Part shown: positions 41,170 to 49,093 of the stretch, piece by piece
Layout of the letters: every line of letters starts with the position of its first letter
Numbering within the stretch: the first letter of the stretch is position 1
Assembly (NCBI RefSeq): GCF_030678915.1
Contig: NZ_JAUUTZ010000020.1
Coordinates: 1 to 64,000, forward strand
DNA: 64,000 nucleotides
Source of the DNA: Paracoccus wurundjeri
Lineage (GTDB): Bacteria > Pseudomonadota > Alphaproteobacteria > Rhodobacterales > Rhodobacteraceae
Direction of reading: 5' to 3'
Translations under genes and position numbers: made by a program
Notes under the pieces: generated by a model
What the model was told of the DNA's origin: nothing
Databases searched by the model: none
What the model saw: only the letters and a program-made list of their open reading frames with translations

Positions 41170-41182
41170 TGCGATTATCGCA
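41170..41182. promoter_or_regulatory. Operator TGCGATTATCGCA
   Basis: A 13-nt palindrome in the cro/repressor intergenic region. An identical sequence recurs at 41801-41813 and 41835-41847. Confidence 0.75.
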
Positions 41183-41202
41183 CCAAATGTCAATCAGAAA
41201 TG

Positions 41203-41218
41203 TTTCGATAATCGGAAA
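41203..41218. promoter_or_regulatory. Degenerate operator TTTCGATAATCGGAAA
   Basis: Shares the CGATWATCG core with the perfect copies. Its centre is 34 nt from the 41170-41182 site, the same spacing as the pair at 41801/41835. Confidence 0.6.
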
Positions 41219-41254
41219 TATACAGCGGGTGCGAAATCCGCAACAAATCCAGCC

Positions 41255-41611
41255 ATGGAAAAAATCGACCGCAACTGGATCAAGGCACGGCTGATAAAGA
41301 TGGGGCGAGGCTCGCAGGCGCGTCTCGCAGAGCACCTCGGCATTTCGACGAACAAGATGTCGAAGATCATGAGTGGGACCAGGGAAATCCAGCAGGATGA
41401 AATCCCCAAGGTCTTATCGTTTTTTAATGCGCGGATTGTCACCGCTGACGACTACGACCAGTCTCTCGAGGAGATTCTTCGCGGGGCAAGCCGGCTGAAT
41501 AATGACGGAAAACGGCTTCTACGAAGGCAATTGAAAGAGATACTTCAAACCCCATCTCTTGTTCAGCCATCCGAAGGCACTCTGCCAGACGAATCGCCTG
41601 ATTCGGATTGA
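41255..41611 (+). CDS. XRE-family phage repressor (CI-like), 118 aa
   Basis: A HTH domain at residues 10-60: IKARLIKMGRGSQARLAEHLGIS then TNKMSKIMSGTREI. No S24 peptidase autocleavage domain is seen, so induction would not use RecA-stimulated self-cleavage. The start at 41255 (MEKIDRNWIKARL) is chosen because upstream sequence overlaps the operators. It faces rightward, divergent from the Cro-like gene. Confidence 0.75.
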   Translation: MEKIDRNWIKARLIKMGRGSQARLAEHLGISTNKMSKIMSGTREIQQDEIPKVLSFFNARIVTADDYDQSLEEILRGASRLNNDGKRLLRRQLKEILQTPSLVQPSEGTLPDESPDSD

Positions 41612-41800
41612 GCATCGCAACCGAACGTTCGATATCCGCCTCTAAGTGGCAGGAATTGTCTGGCAAATCCCCTCCCATGTGCCCCTCATGTATGAGAACA
41701 TATCATGAACTTTAGGCGGTAATCTGCCGTACGCGCAACCCGTCCTTCGGAAAATTCATACCGATTTCGGAACCGTTTGAGGTCCGGAAGTGATATTTAG

Positions 41801-41847
41801 TGCGATTATCGCATTTTATTTCTTGAACTATTGATGCGATTATCGCA
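41801..41847. promoter_or_regulatory. Operator pair of the rightward early operon
   Basis: Two identical TGCGATTATCGCA palindromes at 41801-41813 and 41835-41847, centres 34 nt apart, 38 nt before the 41885 start. TTGAAC at 41823-41828 lies between them and could be a -35. Bound repressor would block this promoter. The rest of 41612-41884 shows no gene. Confidence 0.75.
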
Positions 41848-41884
41848 CATTAATCTCTATCGCAACCCGATGGAGACCGTCGCA

Positions 41885-42175
41885 ATGTCAGAATCTGTTA
41901 CTGCAGGAATCATCACCAAGCTTCTACAAATTGCTGTAGACGCCCCTCATGAGAGTTCTGTTCGTCGAGACGCAACCTGGGCAGCAGCCCATGCAATGGA
42001 TGCGACCGATCGGAGCGATAGCAAAAATCGGAGCGTAGACGTTACGGCACTGAGTGACGTGCTGAGCGAAATCCATTCTGCCATCCGCTCTGATCCTGCC
42101 AACCCTGCGATCAGTCATGCGGCAACTCGGATCGAAGCCACCTTTAAGTCCTATCCTTGGCGGCGTGGGGAATAG
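41885..42175 (+). CDS. Rightward early protein, 96 aa
   Basis: A helical protein (MSESVTAGIITKLLQIAVD...) of unknown function. First gene of the rightward operon behind the operator pair; GGAG lies 9 nt upstream. An ATG at 41870 is an alternative. Confidence 0.55.
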   Translation: MSESVTAGIITKLLQIAVDAPHESSVRRDATWAAAHAMDATDRSDSKNRSVDVTALSDVLSEIHSAIRSDPANPAISHAATRIEATFKSYPWRRGE

Positions 42176-42273
42176 CCAGCCGCGCCTGCACAGTGCGGCT
42201 GGCATCTTCTACCTGACCGCAAATTCCACAACCGCGCAACCGTAGGGATGCGCGACAAGTTTGGAGATACACC

Positions 42274-42471
42274 ATGTCATTTCTTCCTGACGACGCCCTT
42301 GCCCGGCATCCGATCTATGATCAGGTCCGGCAAGTCTTGACCAATCCCCAACTGGCGGAAGCTGCCGGACCTGTTGCCCGCGGGTTTGCCTGGTTCATCT
42401 GGGCCAACTCTCGCGGCGTCAAAATCTCACAGCGCAATATTCCGATCATCGGCAATAAGGGGAGGCGGTGA
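42274..42471 (+). CDS. Hypothetical early protein, 65 aa
   Basis: Small basic protein (MSFLPDDALARHPIYDQVRQV...) with GFAWFIWANSRG in the middle. Ends in an ATGA-type junction with the next gene. No family recognised. Confidence 0.55.
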   Translation: MSFLPDDALARHPIYDQVRQVLTNPQLAEAAGPVARGFAWFIWANSRGVKISQRNIPIIGNKGRR

Positions 42472-42785
42472 TGGCTGATCCAATCGTCACCCGCCACCTC
42501 GGCAGCAGCAGCTGGCAGGGACCGAAGAGCGAAGCGCCCAACTGGTCGCTGCCGATCGACCTGCCTGCCTGTGATGATCAGGAGGGGCCAATCAGCGTTT
42601 TTGATGCGTATGACGATCCTGCTGCCACTGTCCGTAAGCTTGACGCCTATGAGGAAGGACTACGCGACGGTTGGGATTTGGCGCTCGAATCACCCCAGCT
42701 GTTCCCGCGCGATCTGATTTATGTCGTGATCGGCGCGGTCGGAACCGCGATCGGCGGCTTGATTGCGCTTTGGGGGTTCAGATGA
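42471..42785 (+). CDS. Small protein with C-terminal membrane segment, 104 aa
   Basis: Soluble acidic N terminus and a C-terminal hydrophobic segment (LIYVVIGAVGTAIGGLIALWGF). The YEEGLRDGWDLALE helix lies before it. Function unknown. Start and stop overlap the neighbours by a few nt. Confidence 0.55.
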   Translation: MADPIVTRHLGSSSWQGPKSEAPNWSLPIDLPACDDQEGPISVFDAYDDPAATVRKLDAYEEGLRDGWDLALESPQLFPRDLIYVVIGAVGTAIGGLIALWGFR

Positions 42786-43084
42786 CCCACAGCAAAGCAG
42801 TCGAAGACGTGCTGGCCGAGCGCCGCCGGCAGATCGAGGCGGAAGGCTGGACGCCCGAGCATGACGACGGGCACGAGAATGGTGACCTGTCCCGTGCGGC
42901 CGCCTGTTACGCCCTTACAGCGGCCCGGTATCCTCACGATGATGTCGCCTTCCTGCGGTTCTGGCCGTGGCAGGGCGAATGGTGGAAGCCCACGACACCG
43001 CGCCGGGACCTGGTTAAGGCTGGCGCACTGATCTTGGCCGAGCTAGAGCGAATGGACCGCGCCGCCGAGAAAGGCGCTGCGTGA
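42782..43084 (+). CDS. Phage protein of the RRQIEAEGW type, 100 aa
   Basis: Contains VLAERRRQIEAEGWTPEHDD, HENGDLSRAAACYALTA and WKPTTPRRDLVKAGALILAELER, a pattern common in uncharacterised phage and prophage proteins. Overlaps the previous gene by ATGA. Function unknown. Confidence 0.65.
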   Translation: MTHSKAVEDVLAERRRQIEAEGWTPEHDDGHENGDLSRAAACYALTAARYPHDDVAFLRFWPWQGEWWKPTTPRRDLVKAGALILAELERMDRAAEKGAA

Positions 43085-43545
43085 TGGCGCTTCCCTATTC
43101 ATCCTCGACGGCCGGCCAAGCCCGCGAAAAGGAAATTCGCGACACGCTCCGCAGTGCTGGCGCATCCGCTGTCGGTTTCATGGTCGATGGCGATGCGGAT
43201 CAGATCATTGCACAGTTCCGCCTGCATGGGCGTGAAGTAACGATCCCCGTCCGCGTTGGCGCCTATGCCGAGGCGTGGTTCCGCGAGAACAAAAAAGGCC
43301 CACGGACCAAAGAGGCCGATCATGCTACCAAGGGCCGGAAGGTCGCAGAAAGCGCTGCCTGGGCGATCATGGCTGACTGGATCAAAGCGCAGGCTGCGAT
43401 GATGGCAGCTGGGTTCCTCAATACCGATACCGCGTTCCTGCCTCATATCCATTTGCCGGACGGCAGGCGGGTGGGGGACGCCATCACTTCTACCGATGGG
43501 CCCCTGCGATTGCCGCCGCCGGAAGTGAAAGGCGGTGACGCATGA
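43084..43545 (+). CDS. Hypothetical phage protein, 153 aa
   Basis: Starts MALPYSSSTAGQAREKE; includes DQIIAQFRLHGREVTIPV and a long helix with MADWIKAQAAMM. No named family. Part of the tight ATGA-linked early operon. Confidence 0.6.
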   Translation: MALPYSSSTAGQAREKEIRDTLRSAGASAVGFMVDGDADQIIAQFRLHGREVTIPVRVGAYAEAWFRENKKGPRTKEADHATKGRKVAESAAWAIMADWIKAQAAMMAAGFLNTDTAFLPHIHLPDGRRVGDAITSTDGPLRLPPPEVKGGDA

Positions 43546-43733
43546 CCGATCGCCCCACCTTCCCCCCCGAGCAGCTGCGCGCGGCATACGATCGATACGC
43601 TCAGTCTAGGTGGCCATCTGATGCGCATCGGCAAGCGGCGGCGATGGATTTGCTTGGGCCTCATGCCGACGACGACGCGATCGAGCGGCTGGCAGCTGAG
43701 ATCGGGCGGGCGGTTGAGGAAGTGCATAAATGA
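43542..43733 (+). CDS. Hypothetical phage protein, 63 aa
   Basis: Small helical protein (MTDRPTFPPEQLRAAYDRYAQS). Four-base overlaps at both ends. No family recognised. Confidence 0.5.
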   Translation: MTDRPTFPPEQLRAAYDRYAQSRWPSDAHRQAAAMDLLGPHADDDAIERLAAEIGRAVEEVHK

Positions 43734-43951
43734 CCTCGCAATCTTTCGCCACCGCCAGAATCGCAGAGCGTATCCGGATGATTGAGGAAGCTCTGAAAAA
43801 GGTCCTCGATCGAGGGCCAGAAATGTCAGTCGAACCTTTTGCAGCTGGCGAAGCTATGCATCTTTGGGTGATCGCGACCCCATATGACGACAGCCGCACC
43901 GGCTATTCGCTTCACACGATCGCCCGGGAATTGGAGGTGCTGTTGCCATGA
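43730..43951 (+). CDS. Hypothetical phage protein, 73 aa
   Basis: Small protein with HLWVIATPYDDSRTGY near the middle; ATGA overlap at both ends. No family recognised. Confidence 0.5.
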   Translation: MTSQSFATARIAERIRMIEEALKKVLDRGPEMSVEPFAAGEAMHLWVIATPYDDSRTGYSLHTIARELEVLLP

Positions 43952-44628
43952 CGCCGCTCCGCATCCTTATCGGCTGCGAAACCTCCGGCGTGATGCGCCG
44001 CGCCTTCGCCGCACGCGGTCATGATGTCTGGTCATGCGATGTTCTTCCCGCCGAGGATGGCAGTAACCGGCATATACGCGGAAATGTGCGTGATTATCTC
44101 GATGATGGCTGGGATATGTTGGCTGTAATGCATCCGCCCTGCACGCGACTTTGCCGATCTGGACGTCGCTGGATGTCCGGGCCGGGGAAATGGACACCAC
44201 CAAAGCAACTGCCACGCGGGCGCAGCTGGGACAGCATGAAAGCAGAGTTTGAGGAAGGCGTTGCTTTGTTCGTCGCCTGTTGGCGCGCACCGATCGAGCG
44301 CGTGGCGATCGAGAACCCCGAAATGAACGATCTCGCCCGCGATCGCATGCCTATTGATCTACCTGCGCCCCAGATGGTGCAGCCGTTTTGGTTCGGTGAA
44401 CGAGCCTACAAGGCAACCGGTTTCTACCTGCGCGGTCTGCCGCAATTGTCACCGACCGATAAGCTGCCCGAGCCTGAGCGCGGCAGTGACGATTGGAAGA
44501 GCTGGAACGCCGTTCACCGGGCCCCGCCCGGGCCGGATCGCTGGAAGTTACGCAGTCGCACCTATGAAGGGATCGCGGAGGCCTGCGCCGATCAGTGGGG
44601 CGGATATGCGATGGAGGCAGCGGCATGA
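43948..44628 (+). CDS. C5-cytosine methyltransferase-like protein
   Basis: A 226-aa Rossmann-fold protein: ILIGCETSGVMRRAFAARGHDVW is motif I, DVL and NVRDYL follow, HPPCTRLCRSG replaces the PCQ of motif IV and VAIENPEMND matches motif VI ENV-like. It lacks a clear target recognition domain. Prophage versions may modify DNA to avoid restriction; activity is unproven because the motif IV Cys context differs. Confidence 0.6.
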   Translation: MTPLRILIGCETSGVMRRAFAARGHDVWSCDVLPAEDGSNRHIRGNVRDYLDDGWDMLAVMHPPCTRLCRSGRRWMSGPGKWTPPKQLPRGRSWDSMKAEFEEGVALFVACWRAPIERVAIENPEMNDLARDRMPIDLPAPQMVQPFWFGERAYKATGFYLRGLPQLSPTDKLPEPERGSDDWKSWNAVHRAPPGPDRWKLRSRTYEGIAEACADQWGGYAMEAAA

Positions 44629-45338
44629 CGCGGGCCCCATCCACGAAACCCCTGTTCCGCGCCATCAGCGGCAAGGCTTCACGATCGGCCGCCGCATCCT
44701 CGATGTTTGACGATCTGCCGGAGCAACGCCGCCCGCAGGCGGACATACGGCGCGACGATGATTTCTATCCCACCGGTCAGCCCGAGGCGATCCGCGCCTT
44801 GATAGCCTATGACGGCGAGCGCATCCGCGAATCCGGCATCGTTTGGGAACCGGCATGCGGGGATGGCGCCATGGTCCGGGAGATCCGCGCGATGGGCATC
44901 GGTTGCCTTGCCTCTGATTTGATCGATCGAGGCTGCCCCAACAGCTGGGTCGCCAATTATTATAATTACACAGGCAGCCCAGCTCGCGCGATCATCACCA
45001 ACCCGCCTTATTGCGAGATCAATGCCCGCGACGGTAAAGGCCGATGGTTGCGCCACACGTTGAATATGAAGGCCTGGGACTATCTCGCACTGCTGTTGTC
45101 CTGGGATTGGCCGGCGGCGCGCGCGAATGGCCTGGGCGAACTACTGGACACACACCCATTCAGCCATTGCTATCTGATGCGCTGGAAGCTGGATTTCACC
45201 GGGGAGGGCAGCCCGCCCCAGCGTAATGCCTGGTTCGTCTGGGATAAGCGCGATCCGCGTGGCCGCACGCATCCACGGCAATACCCCGATTTCCGGTGGA
45301 TGGACCGCATCGATGCAAGGCAGGAGGTGATGTTCTGA
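44625..45338 (+). CDS. N6-adenine methyltransferase-like protein
   Basis: A 237-aa protein: IVWEPACGDGAMVREIR is the SAM-binding motif I and IITNPPY the motif IV. The second half has conserved aromatic segments (SHCYLMRWKLDFTGEG, AWFVWDKRD). It overlaps the previous gene by ATGA. It probably methylates adenine in phage DNA. Confidence 0.75.
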   Translation: MTRAPSTKPLFRAISGKASRSAAASSMFDDLPEQRRPQADIRRDDDFYPTGQPEAIRALIAYDGERIRESGIVWEPACGDGAMVREIRAMGIGCLASDLIDRGCPNSWVANYYNYTGSPARAIITNPPYCEINARDGKGRWLRHTLNMKAWDYLALLLSWDWPAARANGLGELLDTHPFSHCYLMRWKLDFTGEGSPPQRNAWFVWDKRDPRGRTHPRQYPDFRWMDRIDARQEVMF

Positions 45339-45619
45339 TGGCAGGAGCTTTGCTGACCCCAGATGAAGCTGCGGACATGCTGCGCGTATCGACCAAAACG
45401 CTACAACGGTTGCGGGGCAGGGGGCTTCCGTATGTAATGATCACGAATCAGACGATCCGATATCGCCCCGACGATCTGGAGAATTTCATCGAAGGACGAA
45501 TTCAGCAATGCCGTACCGCTCGAAAAACTCGCGCTTCTGGCACTACGACTTCCAAATCAGGGGTCGTCGATTTCACGGCAGTTGCGGAACGGACGATTAC
45601 GAGGAAGCCAAAGCGGTAG
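45338..45619 (+). CDS. Excisionase-like HTH protein, 93 aa
   Basis: A MerR/HTH_17 domain at the N terminus (LLTPDEAADMLRVSTKTLQRLRGRGLPYV...) and a basic tail. It overlaps the integrase start by 112 nt in another frame. Size and position fit a recombination directionality factor (Xis). Confidence 0.75.
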   Translation: MAGALLTPDEAADMLRVSTKTLQRLRGRGLPYVMITNQTIRYRPDDLENFIEGRIQQCRTARKTRASGTTTSKSGVVDFTAVAERTITRKPKR

Positions 45620-46575
45620 AAGCTGCCGAACGGGTGAAGGCCCGCGGCTCGTCTGACATCACCAAGAAATTCACGATTTCGCAAGCTATCGGCACTTATT
45701 GGGCTGACGTGTGCCAACATCAAAGCAGCGCGCGAACCGCCCTCAGCCAAGGCGCAATGATCCTGTCGGTCATAGATCCCGAGCTCCGAATCGAGAACAT
45801 GACGAATGCCGAGATTATGAAATTTGTGGCGAAGCGTCGGGCTGTCGTGTCGAATGCGACAGTGAACCGGCAGCTGCAATTTCTTGGCCGTGCGCTTCGC
45901 CACATGCATCGAGTGCATGGCGCGATAGTTCCCGACCTTGATCTGAAGCGCGCCGAAACGGCCGAGCCGGAAGAGCGTGTGCGCGAACTATCTCCAGACG
46001 AGCAGAAGCGGTTATTCAAACACCTGCGAACAGACCTGCATCCACTCGTGCAATTTGCCTTAATGACCGGGGCCCGCCTCTCGACGATATGCGAGCTGCG
46101 GTGGAGAGACATTGATCATGATAATCGGCGAATGACCTTCCGCCTGAAATTCGCAAAAACGATGCGCTTCCCGCTGAGCCGTGAAATAGCTGCCCTGCTA
46201 TCCACCTTGCCAAAATCAAAGCTGCCGGAGGATAGACGATTCGTTTTCACCTACGAGGACCAGCGCAGCAAAGATCGCCACCGGCGCAAAATCACTGCCT
46301 CCGGCGGTGGTTTGATGGAGGATTTCCGCGATGCGCTAGAACTCGCCGAGATCGAGGATTTCCGCTTTCACGACTTGCGCCACACCTTCGCCACCCGGAT
46401 GTTGCGCGAGACGGGAAACCTCAAGCTGGTGAGCCGTCTCATTGGACATAGCAAGGTCGAAACGACTGCGCGATACGCACATGTTCTGGATGACGATATG
46501 GCGAATGCACTGGAAGGGTTCAGCAGTTTCAGAAATGGCAAGTCCCGAACTATTTCCCGAAGAAATTTAAAATAG
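45508..46575 (+). CDS. Prophage tyrosine integrase
   Basis: A 355-aa site-specific recombinase. Catalytic residues: R190 (TGARLSTICEL), H288 and R291 (HDLRHTFATRM), H314 (IGHSK) and nucleophile Y323 (ARYAHV). The N-terminal arm-binding and core-binding domains precede. The gene ends 33 nt before attR, as is common in tRNA-targeting prophages. A decayed copy of its 3' third lies at 48864-49061. Confidence 0.95.
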   Translation: MPYRSKNSRFWHYDFQIRGRRFHGSCGTDDYEEAKAVEAAERVKARGSSDITKKFTISQAIGTYWADVCQHQSSARTALSQGAMILSVIDPELRIENMTNAEIMKFVAKRRAVVSNATVNRQLQFLGRALRHMHRVHGAIVPDLDLKRAETAEPEERVRELSPDEQKRLFKHLRTDLHPLVQFALMTGARLSTICELRWRDIDHDNRRMTFRLKFAKTMRFPLSREIAALLSTLPKSKLPEDRRFVFTYEDQRSKDRHRRKITASGGGLMEDFRDALELAEIEDFRFHDLRHTFATRMLRETGNLKLVSRLIGHSKVETTARYAHVLDDDMANALEGFSSFRNGKSRTISRRNLK

Positions 46576-46607
46576 CTTGATTTTCTTGCGAAAATTTTGA
46601 GGGCCGC

Positions 46608-46680
46608 AAGCTTCCCAAGCTTACGACGAGGGTTCGATTCCCTTCACCCGCTCCAATCATTTTTTACATAACATTCTGAT
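46608..46680 (+). repeat. attR of the prophage, attL-side copy for the scar element
   Basis: 51 nt identical to 4655-4705, then one G/A difference and 21 further identical nt. It would have served as the left att of the second element now reduced to a scar. Confidence 0.95.
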
Positions 46681-46755
46681 CCGATATGGTTTTCAAGCTA
46701 CGCTGCGTTGTGGCGGTAATGTGATTAGCTCGGAACATTTGGCCAGTTTGGGATA

Positions 46756-46788
46756 CTTTGGGACTGATAACCTCAACGAGTCCCAAAG
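46756..46788. promoter_or_regulatory. Left-end hairpin of the scar element
   Basis: Arms CTTTGGGACT (46756-46765) and AGTCCCAAAG (46779-46788), loop 13 nt. Compared with 4803-4835 both arms changed together (C to T, G to A), keeping the stem perfect. Confidence 0.7.
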
Positions 46789-46856
46789 AATGTTCCCGAT
46801 TCTGTCCCGTCATCCGAGTTGTCGCCAATCCGACCAAGGCATGCCATTACCGCCGT

Positions 46857-47045
46857 GTAAAAACGGCACATGACAGCGCAATCATTCTGATCGGTAAGCA
46901 ATGGACGGGCACCTATCCAGTCGCAGAGCTGTCCAGACGGCTGGCGTTCTATCGCGGCCAGCGAACAAAGTTCGTGAAAACGAAAGTCACCTGTGATGCG
47001 ACGATCGAGGCGCCGGAAAAGCTGTCAGCAGAGATCAGCCGATGA
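46857..47045 (+). pseudogene. Degraded homologue of the 63-aa left-end protein
   Basis: The frame (KTAHDSAIILIGKQWTGTYPVAE, split) matches the intact protein at 4928-5119 across its full length, about half of residues conserved. The starting ATG is now GTA. An upstream TTG could give a longer product, but this is more likely a pseudogene. Confidence 0.6.
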
Positions 47046-47068
47046 AAAAGCCCCGCCGAAGCGGGGCT
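47044..47068 (-). terminator. Terminator with TTCG loop
   Basis: On the minus strand an 8-bp GC stem (47061-47068 with 47049-47056) with a TTCG loop is followed by TTTTT (47048-47044). It ends the coiled-coil gene that stops at 47092. Confidence 0.85.
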
Positions 47069-47091
47069 ATCAGGTTGTGCGAGAATGCGCT

Positions 47092-47331
47092 TCAAAAGCT
47101 GCCATTTCGAGCAGCGAATATATTCGAGCCTGAGAATATAGTCTCAGTACCGGTGGAGATTTCTGGCTCTGGCTGTTGGGGTTTCTGTGCCGAGGCAAGC
47201 CTATCGTTGAGTTCATTGGCTTCGGCGGTAAGTTCTGCGATTTCTTTTCGCAGACGCGCTATATCTTCGCGCTTAACGGCCATTCTGATTTTCACTTGAC
47301 GAAGACGATTTCTATCTCTTTGGATCGTCAT
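47092..47331 (-). CDS. Coiled-coil small protein, 79 aa
   Basis: Charged heptads (VKREDIARLRKEIAELTAEAN) then a Pro/Gln-rich tail. AGGA lies 9 nt before the ATG at 47331, and a strong terminator follows. No counterpart is seen in the intact prophage. Function unknown. Confidence 0.5.
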   Translation of the reverse strand: MTIQRDRNRLRQVKIRMAVKREDIARLRKEIAELTAEANELNDRLASAQKPQQPEPEISTGTETIFSGSNIFAARNGSF

Positions 47332-47379
47332 GCTTTGAATTCCTTGCCTGATTAGCGATGGGATCGAGTGACTACAAAA

Positions 47380-47568
47380 GACGATAACGGTCAAATAACG
47401 CTTATGCGCACCGGTGATAATCCGCTCAATCATCGAGTGGCACTTCAATCTATGGGCACGGATCACGCATTCAATCATGAGGGCGGATACCCGATACAGC
47501 ATGCGGCAGCGGCATCCGCCGCAGTAAAGGGTTATCAGCATCCTGCCGGTTGGACAGTGATAGATGCT
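47380..47568 (-). pseudogene. Truncated zinc-ribbon homologue in the scar
   Basis: IYHCPTGRMLITLYCGGC and the next 20 residues match the prophage protein at 8286-8600. Similarity ends at 47568, where the IS remnant begins; the second Cys pair is absent downstream. It therefore looks cut by an insertion. Confidence 0.6.
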
Positions 47569-47774
47569 ACGGCCCCGGAAGAAGCTCAAGAAGCCGGCCA
47601 GATACAACAGGCGTCTATACCGAAAGCGCTACCGTATCGAGCGCCTTCGGCCGGCTGAAAGACTGGCGCGGCATCACGACACGATACAAACGATGTGGCG
47701 ACATCTTCCTCAACGCCATCATCCTCGCCGCAATCATGATCTTCTGGATCTGAAGTTTATTGGGATGGACCCTA
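47569..47774 (+). pseudogene. IS5-family transposase C-terminal remnant
   Basis: Two adjacent frames together give KKPARYNRRLYRKRYRIER and FGRLKDWRGITTRYKR...FLNAIILAAIMIFWI, stop at 47752. This is the characteristic end of IS5/IS427-type DDE transposases. A frameshift lies between the two parts. GGACCCTAG at 47767-47775 resembles the terminal repeat region of such IS elements. The rest of the IS is missing. Confidence 0.65.
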
Positions 47775-47775
47775 G

Positions 47776-48136
47776 TTCCCGCTAAGCCGGAGCTGGTTGA
47801 GATAAACGAATGAGTGTGTGATGCTCATCTGCCGCCGCCTTACCTGACGCCACCAATATGGCAGAACCGGGCACGCATTCAGGGCGCGCCCGAACGCTGT
47901 AATGCCTCCGCCAACCGAACGCGCCCGGTACGGCCCATCCTGTCATCGCCTATGAATTGCGAGGGCGGAAAAGGGGGGGATGCGGGGCGATATATGGCGG
48001 TGGAAAGCGGAGTTCCGCGACAATGCAGGGTTGTCTGGGAAAAAATTTGACTCCGTGCTCCTAGCAAGAGAGGCTTTAATCACTCAATTCCAAAAATTGG
48101 GTATTATGTAAATGAATCAACAAGAGGTATGAACCA
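47776..48136. other. Gene-free stretch in the scar
   Basis: No credible gene is seen. Short frames here have no ribosome sites or protein-like composition. A CCAA-AAA-TTGG palindrome near 48090 and TATTAT at 48102-48107 could belong to the promoter of the following gene. Confidence 0.4.
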
Positions 48137-48526
48137 ATGCTTGGCGGACTTCTTTCACCTGTAGGTGGAATTCTCGGCTCCCTCTTCGGCGGTGTCTCGT
48201 CAGTTTATGATGGTGCTCAGGACGTTGTTGAAGGACTGGTTCCCGGATCGATGGACGGTAAGACGTTAACAGGAAATCTTTTGAATGACGGTGGTGTGGG
48301 TGGCGATTTGCTCACTAACCTTAGTGAAGTTGATGTGACGGGTGCCATTTCCGACACCTATGCCAATCTGATTGGCCCAGGTGGCGCTGTGAATGATTTG
48401 GCAAATGGCGGTGGACTCGGCATCGAGGGATTGCTGGGGAACACACTTGGTCTGGCAGACGGCATCCTGGGCAGCGCTGATGGCCTGACCGATGATCTGC
48501 CGATCGCGGATGGTTCACTCCTTTAA
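48137..48526 (+). CDS. Gly/Leu/Asp-rich protein, 129 aa
   Basis: No Cys, few charged residues and recurring GLL/GGL/GLADG segments separated by acidic residues; lower G+C than the host. An AAGAGG site lies about 14 nt before the ATG. A strong terminator follows. It has no classical signal peptide. It could be a surface or aggregation-prone small protein; no family is recognised. Confidence 0.55.
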   Translation: MLGGLLSPVGGILGSLFGGVSSVYDGAQDVVEGLVPGSMDGKTLTGNLLNDGGVGGDLLTNLSEVDVTGAISDTYANLIGPGGAVNDLANGGGLGIEGLLGNTLGLADGILGSADGLTDDLPIADGSLL

Positions 48527-48561
48527 GACCTTCTAGATGAGTGTTTCGCTTGGATAATTAA

Positions 48562-48600
48562 AAGGCCCGGGCGGGATTTGTGCCCGGGCCTTCTTCGTTG
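48562..48600 (+). terminator. Strong terminator after the Gly-rich gene
   Basis: An 11-bp GC-rich stem (48562-48572 with 48582-48592), 9-nt loop, and a T-rich tail (TTCTTCGTTGT) 36 nt after the stop codon. Confidence 0.85.
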
Positions 48601-48863
48601 TAGACACAATTACGACAGCAGGCATCTGCACTTGATCCTCTTGCTTGCGAATGACCCCGGGCAGCGATAAATGACCGCACGCATCATATCGAATCATGAT
48701 GCTGAGATGCGCGGGGGAGGTTTCAAGCATTGATCCCCCGCCATCTGCAGTCCTGGTTACTGCGCGCCCGCCTTCTATAGGACCCTGCTAAGCGCATCTA
48801 CCTTCGATAAGCGTCCTTCGCCTGAGATCACACGTGACCAGCCCCGAAGGCGCTCGACCAACG

Positions 48864-49061
48864 CTCATACCTTCGCCACCGGGATGTTGTGCGAGACAGG
48901 AAACCTAAGCTGGTGAGCCGTCTCATTGGGCAGGTCACAAGGTCGAAACAACTGTGCGCTATGCACAGGTTCTGGATGATGATATGGCGAATGCGTTGGA
49001 AGGATTCAGCGGTTTCAGAAATGGCAAGCCCCGAACCATTATCCGAAGAAATACAAAATAG
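48864..49061 (+). pseudogene. Integrase 3'-end remnant
   Basis: Nucleotide similarity to 46385-46575 begins at ACCTTCGCCACC and runs to the stop. A one-base loss (CCTCAAG to CCTAAG) and a two-base gain where the IGHSK codons should be break the frame. The Tyr nucleophile codon survives (VRYAQV). About 87% of aligned bases agree by eye, so decay is moderate. Confidence 0.85.
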
Positions 49062-49093
49062 CCTGATTTTCACGCGAAAATTTGGAACGCCAA

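Larger units (their letters stand above)
4655..46680. mobile_element. Complete lambda-like siphophage prophage integrated in tRNA-Gly
   Basis: The element is bounded by the tRNA-derived direct repeats at 4655-4727 and 46608-46680. It holds, from the right end inward: integrase and excisionase, methyltransferase-like genes, repressor/Cro switch, replication genes, terminases, portal, protease-capsid, tail genes including tape measure and tail tip, a tail esterase, lysis candidates, and cargo at the left end. Structural genes run leftward and are uninterrupted, with translational coupling throughout and no frameshifts except one that looks programmed. The element appears intact enough to be inducible. 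Its roughly 42-kb length is normal for siphophages. Confidence 0.95.

Noticed and set aside
41439..41678. 79-aa frame opposite the repressor 3' end
   Set aside because: It looks slightly protein-like, but it overlaps the repressor on the other strand and lacks a ribosome site.
48864..49061. Second functional integrase
   Set aside because: Only the last fifth of the gene is present and two indels break the frame.
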